A stretch of DNA of 28,881 nucleotides from CAZHZT01 sp964537285 (lineage in GTDB: Bacteria > Bacteroidota > Bacteroidia > Chitinophagales > Saprospiraceae). The notes under the pieces are model-generated. The model ran no database searches and was not told where the DNA came from. It saw only the letters and a list, made by a program, of their open reading frames with translations. Below are positions 1 to 7,280 of this stretch, in pieces. The stretch covers positions 1 through 28,881 of the forward strand of contig CAZHZT010000072.1 in the NCBI GenBank assembly GCA_964537285.1, in the 5' to 3' direction. Both the position numbers and the translations under genes were made by a program. Position 1 is the first letter of the stretch. Every line of letters begins with the position of its first letter.

Positions 1-22
1 TGAATACAGCCTTGATTTTTTG

Positions 23-48
23 CTACTTTTTTATCAAGAAAAAAGTAG
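23..48. terminator. AT-rich hairpin, probable terminator of a gene left of the window
   Basis: CTACTTTTTT and AAAAAAGTAG form a perfect 10-bp stem around a 6-nt loop. It is A/T-tailed on both sides, so it could end transcription in either direction. No gene is seen in positions 1-213 apart from this, the 89-128 hairpin and a possible promoter. Confidence 0.4.
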
Positions 49-88
49 ATAAATCACTGATTAACGAATCCTTATATAGGTTTTCTCA

Positions 89-128
89 AAACATGAGTCA
101 TCCCGAAAATTCGGGATGACTCATGTTT
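89..128. repeat. Dispersed 40-bp hairpin repeat, copy 1
   Basis: A perfect inverted repeat with 19-nt arms (AAACATGAGTCATCCCGAA and its complement) separated by AA. A near-identical hairpin occurs at 22345-22384, where it lies between two convergent genes. The recurrence suggests a dispersed repeat used as a terminator rather than a one-off stem. Confidence 0.75.
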
Positions 129-147
129 CAATATTAAAATTCCAAAC

Positions 148-182
148 TTGCTCTTACAAGCAAACAACTTTACTTATTTTTG
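148..182 (+). promoter_or_regulatory. Possible Bacteroidota-type promoter of the DUF5606 gene
   Basis: A TTG at 148-150 and a TA followed by six T and a G at 174-182 resemble the -33 TTG and -7 TAnnTTTG boxes of Bacteroidota, although the -7 box has one extra T. It would start transcription about 25 nt upstream of the ATG at 214. Pattern match only. Confidence 0.25.
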
Positions 183-213
183 CAGCTAAAAGTAGTAAAG
201 AACGAGGATTGTT

Positions 214-633
214 ATGGAAAATGAATTTGAAAAACTAGTAGCCGTCAGCGGTCTATCCGGCATATACAGGATGGTTGCTAATCGCAGTAATGGCCTTATC
301 ATAGAAGATATTGACAACGGGAAACGTCGTTTTGCGCCTTCTCGCAAGCATCAATTCACCCCGCTTGCATCCATTGGTATTTATACCGACGATGGAGACA
401 CAGTAGAACTCATCAAAGTGCTTCAAATCATAAAAGATAAGGAAGAGGAGGTTCCCTTAGCAGAACTTGATGACGGCCCGGATGTACTCCGTGCTTATTT
501 TGCGGAAATTTTGCCCAACTTTGACCGCGATCAGGTTTATATCAGCGATATTAAAAAAGTAATAAAGTGGTATGCATTCCTGGCGGAAAGAGATATGATC
601 CCAGAGGAAACCGCTGCAGGAGAGGAGGAATAG
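214..633 (+). CDS. DUF5606 domain-containing protein
   Basis: A 139-residue soluble protein with no signal peptide or membrane segment. Residues 1-55 carry the family-like N-terminal pattern: a short helix, then SGLSGIYRMV, a strand with NGLIIEDIDNGKRRF, and the block ending in LASIGIYTDD. The rest is acidic and helical, ending in a Glu-rich tail. DUF5606 proteins are small, conserved in Bacteroidota and have no known role; I recognise the family from the first 60 residues only. The ATG follows an A-rich stretch without a Shine-Dalgarno sequence, usual in this phylum. The gene is monocistronic, preceded by a hairpin and convergent with the DNA glycosylase gene 41 bp downstream. Confidence 0.85.
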   Translation: MENEFEKLVAVSGLSGIYRMVANRSNGLIIEDIDNGKRRFAPSRKHQFTPLASIGIYTDDGDTVELIKVLQIIKDKEEEVPLAELDDGPDVLRAYFAEILPNFDRDQVYISDIKKVIKWYAFLAERDMIPEETAAGEEE

Positions 634-674
634 TAAATTCATCTAATACACTATAACCTAAGTCAACAGAGTAC

Positions 675-1244
675 TTAGTAGACTTCCTTCACTTTTTCTT
701 GTAAAAAAGGTAAAACTTCATCCTCAAACCAAGGATTTTTTCTCAGCCATATATTATTTCTAGGAGAAGGGTGAGGTAATGGAAGGTATTCAGGGAGGTA
801 CGTTCTAAAGTTTTTTACCGTTTCGGTAAGTGTTTTCTTTTTCTTATTTCCTAAGTAGTATGCTTGTGAATAACTACCGATCAATAGGACCAGTTCTAAA
901 TGAGGCATTGCTTTGAAAAGTCTTTCATGCCATAAAGGCGCACATTCTTTGCGCGGAGGTAAATCACCTGATTTCCCTTTCCCCGGATAGCAAAAACCCA
1001 TAGGGATAAGAGCAAAGATTTCAGGCTTATAGAAAATCGCTTTATCAACATTTAACCAATCTCGCAAACGCTCACCACTCTTGTCATCCCACGGAATACC
1101 CGTTCGGTGTACAATGCTTCCGGGAGCCTGGCCAACAATTGCGATCTTGCTCAGCTTGCTTGCCGATAGTACAGGATTTACTCCATCTACTAAAAAAGGT
1201 AGGCAAACTTTGCATTGGTGTATTTCAGTGAGCAGGGCTTTCAT
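675..1244 (-). CDS. Uracil-DNA glycosylase family protein, predicted 4Fe-4S type
   Basis: 189 residues from the chosen ATG; an upstream ATG at 1310 is possible but would overlap the preceding gene by about 50 nt. Visible motifs are GQAPGS (38-43), the position of the water-activating motif 1, and HPSPRN (158-163), the leucine-loop motif 2. Four cysteines are spaced C11-x2-C14 and C85-x15-C101, the pattern that binds a 4Fe-4S cluster in family 4 UDGs. The enzyme would remove uracil, or a related damaged base, to start base excision repair. Motif 1 has Gln where family 4 usually has Glu, so the exact subfamily is open. The gene starts 16 nt after the stop of the TIGR02757 gene, so the two are probably co-transcribed. 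Confidence 0.85.
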   Translation of the reverse strand: MKALLTEIHQCKVCLPFLVDGVNPVLSASKLSKIAIVGQAPGSIVHRTGIPWDDKSGERLRDWLNVDKAIFYKPEIFALIPMGFCYPGKGKSGDLPPRKECAPLWHERLFKAMPHLELVLLIGSYSQAYYLGNKKKKTLTETVKNFRTYLPEYLPLPHPSPRNNIWLRKNPWFEDEVLPFLQEKVKEVY

Positions 1245-1260
1245 AATTAGTGATATTACA

Positions 1261-2049
1261 TTAAATTGATTTACTCTCATCCATCCCGATACCAAATAGC
1301 GCAAAATCATATTTCACAGGATCTGCTGCATCAAACGCCCTCACCGCTTCTGTAAGCTCAAGCGTAGCTTGCCAGTCCGATTGCTTCCTCTTTAACAAAC
1401 CAAGCGCTCGAGCTGTATTTCCCACATGTACATCCAAAGGCATCAGCAATTGATGGGGTTTTATGCTGTCCCAAACTCCAAAATCGACCCCTCGATCATC
1501 TTTGCGAACCATCCAGCGTAAAAACATATTCAGACGTTTGCAGGAAGACTTCCGGAGTGGAGTAGCAACATGCTTTTTTGTTCGTTCCGGAGCATAAGGC
1601 AAGGAGAAAAAATCCTGATGAAACCCTACCAAAGCAGCCTCGACAGTTTCAGAGCCGGGTGATAAATGAGAAGCAAATGCTTTTTCCAATGATTCGTGTT
1701 TCCGATAGAAATGTTGTAAAAATTCCAGAAAATAGAGCGTATCAGTGGGCTGAAAAGTGCGATGTTTAAACTCCAGAAAAGCCACCCGATCTTTTTCGGT
1801 ATGTTCTACAATGAACTGATAAGGCATGCCATGCATCAGCTGTACCAATTGCCCGGCTTTATCAATAATGGTTTGGCGGCGGCCCCATGACAGCATGGCA
1901 GTCCAAAAGGCCATTATTTCAATATCCTGAAGCTTGCTAAACTTATGAGGTATGGAAATGGGATCTTTTTGGATAAAGTCAAAATTATTATACTTGCTTA
2001 CGCATGCATCCAGATAATTTTTTAGATATTTGTCGCCTATTTGCTGCAT
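1261..2049 (-). CDS. TIGR02757 (DUF2400) family protein
   Basis: 262 residues from the ATG at 2049; an in-frame ATG at 2088 would add 13 residues. Family-like blocks are DPISIPHKF, then IEIMAFWTAMLSWGRR, a central helical region, KRLNMFLRWMVRKDDRGVD, and the C-terminal LMPLDVHVGNTARALGLL and DPVKYDFALFGIG. These conserved blocks identify the TIGR02757 family, common in Bacteroidota and without an assigned biochemical role. The all-helical layout with LDVHVGNTAR recalls HhH-type DNA glycosylases, and the next gene in the same direction encodes a uracil-DNA glycosylase, so a DNA repair role is a reasonable inference but not shown. Confidence 0.85.
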   Translation of the reverse strand: MQQIGDKYLKNYLDACVSKYNNFDFIQKDPISIPHKFSKLQDIEIMAFWTAMLSWGRRQTIIDKAGQLVQLMHGMPYQFIVEHTEKDRVAFLEFKHRTFQPTDTLYFLEFLQHFYRKHESLEKAFASHLSPGSETVEAALVGFHQDFFSLPYAPERTKKHVATPLRKSSCKRLNMFLRWMVRKDDRGVDFGVWDSIKPHQLLMPLDVHVGNTARALGLLKRKQSDWQATLELTEAVRAFDAADPVKYDFALFGIGMDESKSI

Positions 2050-2182
2050 ATAGATTCCCTCTAAATCAACCCCTGAATTATAAAACATTGAATATCAACA
2101 CCAGTTAACATTTATCCCCAGGGCAGCATTTGTTTCTTTTGTAACGTTATTAAAAAGGTTAACAAAAAATTAACATTAAATC

Positions 2183-2281
2183 ATGACAGCAACCCTCTCA
2201 TATACATTAGTTCTGGCAGTTATTCTCATCGGTAGAAAAGCAATCGCTATCCTGGAAAGCGACAAACAGACGCTAAATTAA
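2183..2281 (+). CDS. Putative 32-residue hydrophobic peptide
   Basis: ATG to TAA encodes 32 residues: a hydrophobic helix (about residues 5-24, TLSYTLVLAVILIGRKAIAI) and a short charged tail (ESDKQTLN). It lies in a 363-bp gap between two minus-strand genes. The stop codon abuts the nested stem structure at 2282-2407. One membrane helix, a polar tail and a structured 3' region resemble the layout of type I toxin mRNAs, but I recognise no family and see no clear promoter. It may be a chance ORF. Confidence 0.3.
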   Translation: MTATLSYTLVLAVILIGRKAIAILESDKQTLN

Positions 2282-2407
2282 GTTGCGGTTAAACGGGGAA
2301 ATGTCAACGGGAAACGAATAAACATCTATCCATTCAAAGACTTTCCAGCCTAAACGCCTGGCTGTTTTCAAACGTTGTCCGCTAACCGTTTTCCCTCATA
2401 CCGCAGC
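2282..2407 (+). ncRNA. Candidate structured RNA or 3' UTR with nested stems
   Basis: Several arms pair in nested order: 2282-2289 with 2400-2407 (GTTGCGGT/ACCGCAGC, one G-U), 2295-2301 with 2390-2396 (GGGGAAA/TTTCCCT, one G-U), 2305-2309 with 2373-2377 (CAACG/CGTTG), 2311-2315 with 2364-2369 (one bulge), and a local hairpin 2346-2350 with 2360-2364 (CAGCC/GGCTG), which shares one base with the previous stem. Strand is uncertain: on plus it follows the small ORF; on minus it would be the 3' tail of the glycosyltransferase transcript. Matched by eye, without an energy calculation. Confidence 0.35.
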
Positions 2408-2426
2408 ATGGGTTAGCTGCTCTTTT
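2403..2426 (+). terminator. Weak hairpin with TCTTTT tail
   Basis: GCAGC (2403-2407), an 8-nt loop, GCTGC (2416-2420), then TCTTTT. It would end a plus-strand transcript and overlaps the stop codon of the convergent glycosyltransferase gene. Its left arm is shared with the outer stem of the 2282-2407 structure, so the two folds exclude each other. Confidence 0.3.
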
Positions 2427-3180
2427 CGTCTGGCGCATTTTTCTTGTACATGGAAAAATTAGCCAACTTCATTCTTTGCAAAAAATGATTGAAGGAAACC
2501 CGAAGTACTCCAAGTCCATATTTTATACTTCGGGGCAGGTTTATTGATGATGCCTCTTCAAAGTATTTCGTAGGGCAAGTAACTTCAGCAATGTTGAATC
2601 CTGCATAAATGATTTGCGACAGCATTTCATTATCGAACACAAAATCATCAGAATTCCCGTTGAAATTAATGGTCCTGAGCACTTCTCCACTGAAAGCGCG
2701 GTAGCCCGTATGATATTCCGACAGCTTGTAGTTAACCAATAAGTTCTGAACCAGGGTCAGCCCTCTATTGGCAATGTATTTGTAAATGGGCATTCCACCT
2801 TTTAACGCGCCAATCCCTAATATCCTGGAGCCTAAAACAACGGGATATAATTCATCTCCGATTATATTAACCATAGCAGGAATTAGAAGGGGGGTGTATT
2901 GATAATCCGGATGCAACATAATAACGATATCTCCACCAAGCTCCAAAGCTTTATTGTAGAGCGTTTTTTGATTGCCTCCGTACCCTTTGTTCTTTTGATG
3001 CTCAATCACATGATGGATACCGATCTTTTTAGCTAATTCAGCCGTATCGTCCTTGCTGGCATCATCACATAATATGACCTCATCCACCAGATCAAAAGGA
3101 ATCTCTTTGTATGTTTTTTCCAATGTCTTGGCAGCATTATATGCGGGCAGAACGACGATAACTTTTTTATTCTTATACAT
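2413..3180 (-). CDS. Glycosyltransferase family 2, DPM1-like
   Basis: A 255-residue cytoplasmic GT-A-fold enzyme. VIVVLPAYNAAKTL (7-20) is the nucleotide-sugar-binding first strand, DDAS (39-42) the first acidic pair, NKGYGGNQ (64-71) the polyprenyl-phosphate glycosyltransferase-like loop, and HPD (90-92) replaces the usual DxD metal site, as is common in DPM1-like bacterial enzymes. HTGYRAFSGE and DDFVFDNEM follow. Such enzymes move a sugar from a nucleotide sugar to a lipid carrier or glycan; donor and acceptor cannot be read from sequence. There is no C-terminal GtrA-like membrane domain. It stands alone, followed at its 3' end by the structured region 2282-2407. Confidence 0.85.
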   Translation of the reverse strand: MYKNKKVIVVLPAYNAAKTLEKTYKEIPFDLVDEVILCDDASKDDTAELAKKIGIHHVIEHQKNKGYGGNQKTLYNKALELGGDIVIMLHPDYQYTPLLIPAMVNIIGDELYPVVLGSRILGIGALKGGMPIYKYIANRGLTLVQNLLVNYKLSEYHTGYRAFSGEVLRTINFNGNSDDFVFDNEMLSQIIYAGFNIAEVTCPTKYFEEASSINLPRSIKYGLGVLRVSFNHFLQRMKLANFSMYKKNAPDEKSS

Positions 3181-3360
3181 GCCTATTTAAATTCTTTGCT
3201 GCAAAGATATAAGAACCCGCCATAAATCGATTGATCTCTGCCATCTTGTACGAAAATTCAAATAAATGTCGTTATGGCACAAAGCTTGATCTGTATTAGT
3301 TATTTTTTTTATTTTATCTTGTGAAATTATTTTATTTAAAGAACGAATAGGTTTTCCTTG

Positions 3361-3528
3361 CTAGTGCTTCAGGAACTAAATCCTTGATAGCTTTAGGGGC
3401 GATTTTTTTGGTGGCAAACGAGGCGCGAAGAGGGAGCATAGCCCAAAGCTACGTGACCGATGAGCAACGAAGTAGGCCGCCAAAAGAAGCCTTCAAAAGT
3501 GTCAAGGATTTAGTTCCTGAAGCACTAG
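3361..3528. repeat. 168-bp inverted-repeat element (MITE-like)
   Basis: The ends are a perfect 27-bp inverted repeat, starting CTAGTGCTTCAGG at 3361 and ending with its complement at 3528. Nested inside, TTTTGGTGGC (near 3408) faces GCCGCCAAAA (near 3477) with one mismatch. The core is richer in G+C than the AT-rich flanks and has no ORF of note. No target duplication is evident. It fills most of the gap 3181-3583 upstream of lon; the remaining left part is AT-rich and I see no further feature in it. Confidence 0.7.
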
Positions 3529-3583
3529 GGAATGAGATGAATTTTAGTTAAAAAAGAAACTTCTTTTTTGATTATTGATTTGT

Positions 3584-6025
3584 ATGCCTTTCGAATCAAA
3601 GACCAGGATTAGGAATATGTTTGAAGAATTATTTGTACCCTCTAGTTTGGAAGAAGAGTCTGACTTCATGCCAATTTTTTCTATAGATGAAGAAGATGAA
3701 CATGTGGATGAAAGCGAATTGACACATTCCGTCCTACCTGTTTTGGCATTAAAGAATACAGTTCTGTTCCCAGGTATCATTGCTCCAATAACGGTGGGCC
3801 GCGACAAATCGCTCAAAGCTATTAACAAAGCCTACAATTCAGAAAGACTCATCGGAGTCCTTTCTCAAAAAGATAGTGACCTGGAAGAACCAGAAATCGA
3901 TGACCTCTACAGAGTAGGAACTGTAGCCCGAATCGTTAAATTACTCAAAATGCCAGATGGCACAGCAACGGCCATATTGCAAGGGCGCAAGCGATTCAAA
4001 TTAGATGAAGTACTTTTTGAAGAACCATACATCAATGGTCGTATAAGCTTCCTTGACTACGCTCCGGTATCCAATGAACTGGAATTCGAAGCACTGCTTT
4101 CTTCCATAAAAGATATGGCCAGAAAAATTATCGAGCTCTCCCCAAATATTCCTTCTGAAGCAATCGTAATGCTCGATAATATTTCCCAGAGTTATTTCTT
4201 GTTGAACTTTATCGCCTCCAACCTTGGGGTCAATGTACGCAAAAAGCAAGCTATCCTTGAGCAAAATGATTTGCTTGAAAAAGCCAAGGACATCCTCAAC
4301 CACATGGATAATGAACTTCAACTACTGGAGTTAAAAGGGCAAATCGAGGCCAAAGTCCGGGGAGATATCGAAAAACAACAACGCGATTATTTCCTTAACC
4401 AACAGCTCAAAACCATTCAGGAAGAACTGGGGCAGAACCCCCAGGAGGAAGAAATTGTCAACCTCATTGAAAGAGGAAAAAAGAAAAAATGGCCCGCTGA
4501 AGTCAAGAAAGTATTCGAAAAAGAGATCAACAAAATTAAACGCACCAATCCTCAAGTAGCTGAATACAGCGTTTTACTCAATTATGTCGAGTTACTTCTC
4601 GATCTACCCTGGGAAGACTATACAAAAGATAATTTTAACCTCAAAAAAGTACAAAACGTACTGGACAAAGATCATTATGGGCTCGAAAAAGTTAAAGAGC
4701 GCATCCTGGAACACCTGGCCGTACTTAAACTTAAAGGGGATATGAAGGCCCCGATTGTATGCCTGGTCGGGCCTCCCGGCGTGGGAAAAACTTCTTTGGG
4801 CAAATCTATTGCAAAAGCGCTGAAGCGAAAGTTTGTGCGCATGTCTCTCGGTGGCCTGCACGATGAATCGGAAATTCGTGGGCACCGGAAAACATACATA
4901 GGAGCAATGCCTGGCCGTATCATTCAATCTTTGAAAAAAGCCCAATCTTCCAATCCGGTATTTATATTAGATGAAATTGATAAAGTAGGTAAAGATTTTA
5001 GAGGAGACCCCTCTTCTGCTTTGCTCGAAGTACTTGATCCGGAACAAAACACCCATTTCTCAGATAACTACCTGGAAATTGAATACGATCTCTCAAAAGT
5101 TCTTTTCATTGCCACCGCTAACTCCTTGAGCACCATTCAACCGGCTCTTCTTGATCGAATGGAAATTATAGAAATCAATGGCTACTCCGCTGAAGAGAAA
5201 GTCGAAATAGCCAAAAGACACTTAATCCCCAAACAGCGTAAAGAACATGGATTAGACGGGCAGCACGTGCGCTTCAAAAACGAGATCATCGCTAAAATAA
5301 TTGCAGACTACACCAGAGAGTCGGGTGTGCGTTCATTAGATCGAACCATGGCTGCCGTAATGCGCAATATCGCTAAAAAAGTGGCCATGGAGGAAACGTA
5401 TTCGATAACCATTCGCGAAGAGGAGTTGAAAGACATTCTGGGCGCTCCTAAGTTTTCTGCCGATTTATATCAAGAACAACAACCTTATGGCGTTGCTATC
5501 GGTTTGGCATGGACTCGAGTGGGCGGCGATATCCTTTTCATCGAAGTGAGCTTGAGTAAAGGAAAAGGCAAACTAACCCTGACGGGAAATTTGGGCGATG
5601 TGATGAAAGAATCTGCCACTACCGCCCTTAGCTACCTGAAATCAAATAGCGAAGCTCTTGGTATTCCATCCAAATCTTTTGAAGAAACGGATATCCACGT
5701 TCACGTGCCACAGGGAGCTATTCCTAAAGATGGTCCATCTGCAGGAATCACCATGCTGTCAGCTTTGGCCTCAGCGTTCAATAAGAAATCCATCAAGCCC
5801 TTTCTGGCTATGACGGGAGAGATCACCCTCAGAGGAAAGGTCCTGCCGGTCGGTGGCATCAAAGAAAAGATCCTGGCAGCAAAACGGGCAGGTATCAATG
5901 AAATCATTCTTTGTAAAGAAAATAAAAAGGATATTGAGGAAATTAACGAGGAGTATATTAAAGACCTGAACTTTCAATATGTTGATAATATGCAGGAAGT
6001 GTTGGATATAGCAGTCGGGTTTTAA
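3584..6025 (+). CDS. lon: ATP-dependent protease Lon (LonA)
   Basis: 813 residues from the ATG at 3584; the frame opens at a TTG at 3575, and an ATG at 3617 is another option. After an acidic leader comes the Lon substrate-binding domain (VLPVLALKNTVLFPG, about 50-250), a coiled-coil linker (about 255-310, QRDYFLNQQLKTIQEELG), the AAA+ module with Walker A GPPGVGKTS (396-404) and Walker B FILDEIDKVG, and the C-terminal peptidase domain with catalytic Ser719 (DGPSAG) and Lys760 (GGIKEK). It degrades misfolded and regulatory proteins in the cytoplasm. Length and all catalytic residues fit an intact LonA. The gene appears monocistronic, and the 3361-3528 element lies in its upstream region. Confidence 0.98.
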   Translation: MPFESKTRIRNMFEELFVPSSLEEESDFMPIFSIDEEDEHVDESELTHSVLPVLALKNTVLFPGIIAPITVGRDKSLKAINKAYNSERLIGVLSQKDSDLEEPEIDDLYRVGTVARIVKLLKMPDGTATAILQGRKRFKLDEVLFEEPYINGRISFLDYAPVSNELEFEALLSSIKDMARKIIELSPNIPSEAIVMLDNISQSYFLLNFIASNLGVNVRKKQAILEQNDLLEKAKDILNHMDNELQLLELKGQIEAKVRGDIEKQQRDYFLNQQLKTIQEELGQNPQEEEIVNLIERGKKKKWPAEVKKVFEKEINKIKRTNPQVAEYSVLLNYVELLLDLPWEDYTKDNFNLKKVQNVLDKDHYGLEKVKERILEHLAVLKLKGDMKAPIVCLVGPPGVGKTSLGKSIAKALKRKFVRMSLGGLHDESEIRGHRKTYIGAMPGRIIQSLKKAQSSNPVFILDEIDKVGKDFRGDPSSALLEVLDPEQNTHFSDNYLEIEYDLSKVLFIATANSLSTIQPALLDRMEIIEINGYSAEEKVEIAKRHLIPKQRKEHGLDGQHVRFKNEIIAKIIADYTRESGVRSLDRTMAAVMRNIAKKVAMEETYSITIREEELKDILGAPKFSADLYQEQQPYGVAIGLAWTRVGGDILFIEVSLSKGKGKLTLTGNLGDVMKESATTALSYLKSNSEALGIPSKSFEETDIHVHVPQGAIPKDGPSAGITMLSALASAFNKKSIKPFLAMTGEITLRGKVLPVGGIKEKILAAKRAGINEIILCKENKKDIEEINEEYIKDLNFQYVDNMQEVLDIAVGF

Positions 6026-6122
6026 GTTAAATTTAACCCTCATTATACAACTAATTACAGTTATTGGAGAACTTTCTCTCTGGAAACACTTTATATTTTA
6101 TGAGTTGAAGAGGTTGAAAGCG

Positions 6123-6182
6123 TTTAGAAAGTTGGTAAAACATCTTTCTAAATACTCTAAACTCCCTAAATACCCTAAACTC
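6123..6182 (+). repeat. Hairpin plus 18-bp tandem duplication downstream of lon
   Basis: TTTAGAAAG (6123-6131) and CTTTCTAAA (6144-6152) form a 9-bp stem around a 12-nt loop. The right arm leads into two copies of an 18-bp unit (6148-6165 and 6166-6182) beginning CTAAATAC and differing at one base within the aligned 17 nt. It may help terminate lon transcription. Together with the next element it accounts for most of the gap 6026-6365. Confidence 0.5.
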
Positions 6183-6185
6183 ATT

Positions 6186-6347
6186 AGACTTTATTCTGAA
6201 ATCGTTTTATGAGCAAAAAAGGAAGGGTTTTGATTCCAATCAAGGAATGGCCGCAGCCTAATAGCCTGAGCTATCAAGGCGAGGACAAGACGCAGAGCGG
6301 AACCTAATGACACCTTTCTTGCCGTAAACTATTTCAAAATAAAGTCT
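6186..6347. repeat. 162-bp inverted-repeat element (MITE-like)
   Basis: The left end AGACTTTATTCTGAAAT matches the complement of the right end ATTTCAAAATAAAGTCT with one mismatch, and weaker pairing continues inward for about 8 nt. The core holds G/C-richer, purine-rich sequence and no ORF. A 3-bp ATT flanks both sides, too short to count as a target duplication. It ends 18 bp before the next start codon, so the promoter of that gene may lie inside or upstream of it. Confidence 0.6.
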
Positions 6348-6365
6348 ATTATACAAAAGAATATT

Positions 6366-7013
6366 ATGTATATAAGATTAACGTCGCTTTGCTTTACAAT
6401 TTGCTTCCTGTTGGCCAGCCTGAATATATCTGCCCAGAATAATGAACCTGAATTGGTGCAATTCTCGGGAATGGTTCTGGATGGCTCAGATGTACAGCTA
6501 TATCCAATACCTTTTACCAATGTCATCGTAAAAGGAAAAGGCAGGGGTACCTTCACGGATTTCAGAGGGTTTTTCTCTATTGTAGTGGAAAAAGGCGACG
6601 TAATTGAATTTTCTTCTGTTGGCTATAAAAATATCGAATTCATCATTCCGGACACTTTTGCCAATGACCGCTATTCCGTTGTACAACTAATGACCAGGGA
6701 TGTGGTAAACTTACCTGAAACGGTGGTCTTCCCCTGGCCTAGCCGCGAACACTTCAAAGTCGAATTCCTGGCGATGGATGTCACTAGTGAAATGCAAGAA
6801 CGGGCCCTGGAAAACCTTGCTAAAGAATCTCTTGACAGAATGCGTAATCAGGTCCCATCAGATGGCAATGAAGCTGCTGACTTCTATTTGCGGCGTCAAG
6901 CCAGCAATTATTACTACATAGGCCAAACGCCTCCAATGAACATTTTTAACCCAAGAGCCTGGGCTGACTTCTTTAAATCATGGAAAAACGGCGACTTTAA
7001 AAAGAAAGAGTAA
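6366..7013 (+). CDS. Secreted carboxypeptidase-regulatory-like domain protein
   Basis: 215 residues. A signal peptide (about 1-24, hydrophobic core LCFTICFLLASLNIS then AQ) points to export. Residues 33-115 have the CarboxypepD_reg-like beta-sandwich pattern: FSGMVLDGSD, PFTNVIVKGKGRGTFTD, then FRGFFSIVVEKGDVIEFSSV with the typical GY. The C-terminal 95 residues are helical and charged with no recognised domain and end in a Lys-rich tail. Proteins of this size are common in Bacteroidota and have no defined function; the fold is often the N-terminal domain of TonB-dependent receptors, but no receptor is present here. The start is an ATG 18 bp after an inverted-repeat element. Confidence 0.8.
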   Translation: MYIRLTSLCFTICFLLASLNISAQNNEPELVQFSGMVLDGSDVQLYPIPFTNVIVKGKGRGTFTDFRGFFSIVVEKGDVIEFSSVGYKNIEFIIPDTFANDRYSVVQLMTRDVVNLPETVVFPWPSREHFKVEFLAMDVTSEMQERALENLAKESLDRMRNQVPSDGNEAADFYLRRQASNYYYIGQTPPMNIFNPRAWADFFKSWKNGDFKKKE

Positions 7014-7028
7014 CCTACGCGAGGAGGT

Positions 7029-7136
7029 ATTTCATTTTGTCGCTTTGAGAAGGTGTTTTCTTTGGAGAGAGGCACGCGGCCGCGTGCCTCTCTCCAAAAA
7101 TAATCTTTTCTCTTGCAGGTAGTGACAAAATGAAAT
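7029..7136. repeat. Inverted-repeat element with a 38-bp spacer-free palindrome
   Basis: ATTTCATTTTGTC (7029-7041) pairs with GACAAAATGAAAT (7124-7136). At its centre, 7061-7098 is a perfect 38-nt palindrome with no spacer: each half starts TTTGGAGAGAGGCACG and the centre is GGCC. The end motif recurs alone at 24281-24297, so this is a dispersed family. In RNA the centre would form a strong hairpin and may terminate transcription of the 6366 gene. The rest of the gap to icmF (7137-7280) shows only a weak TAATGTTG -7-like box at 7233-7240. Confidence 0.65.
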
Positions 7137-7280
7137 GAACCGATGCGAGGAGAGGGGCTTTGTTCAGAATGTTGTCTAACTTAGTTTACAGAGAATTACG
7201 TTTTCCCAAACTAAATTTGGACCTTTGTGTTCTAATGTTGAATAATTCTGTTTTTTACATTTTAAAATACGGAAAGCCTT

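Noticed and set aside
2282..2407. Integron attC site
   Set aside because: Size and imperfect inverted symmetry fit, and GTTAAAC occurs at 2289-2295, but no matching RYYYAAC core stands at the opposite end, and there is no integrase or cassette array.
4001..4945. Several antisense ORFs across lon
   Set aside because: They lie wholly inside an intact, strongly recognised gene and resemble no family.
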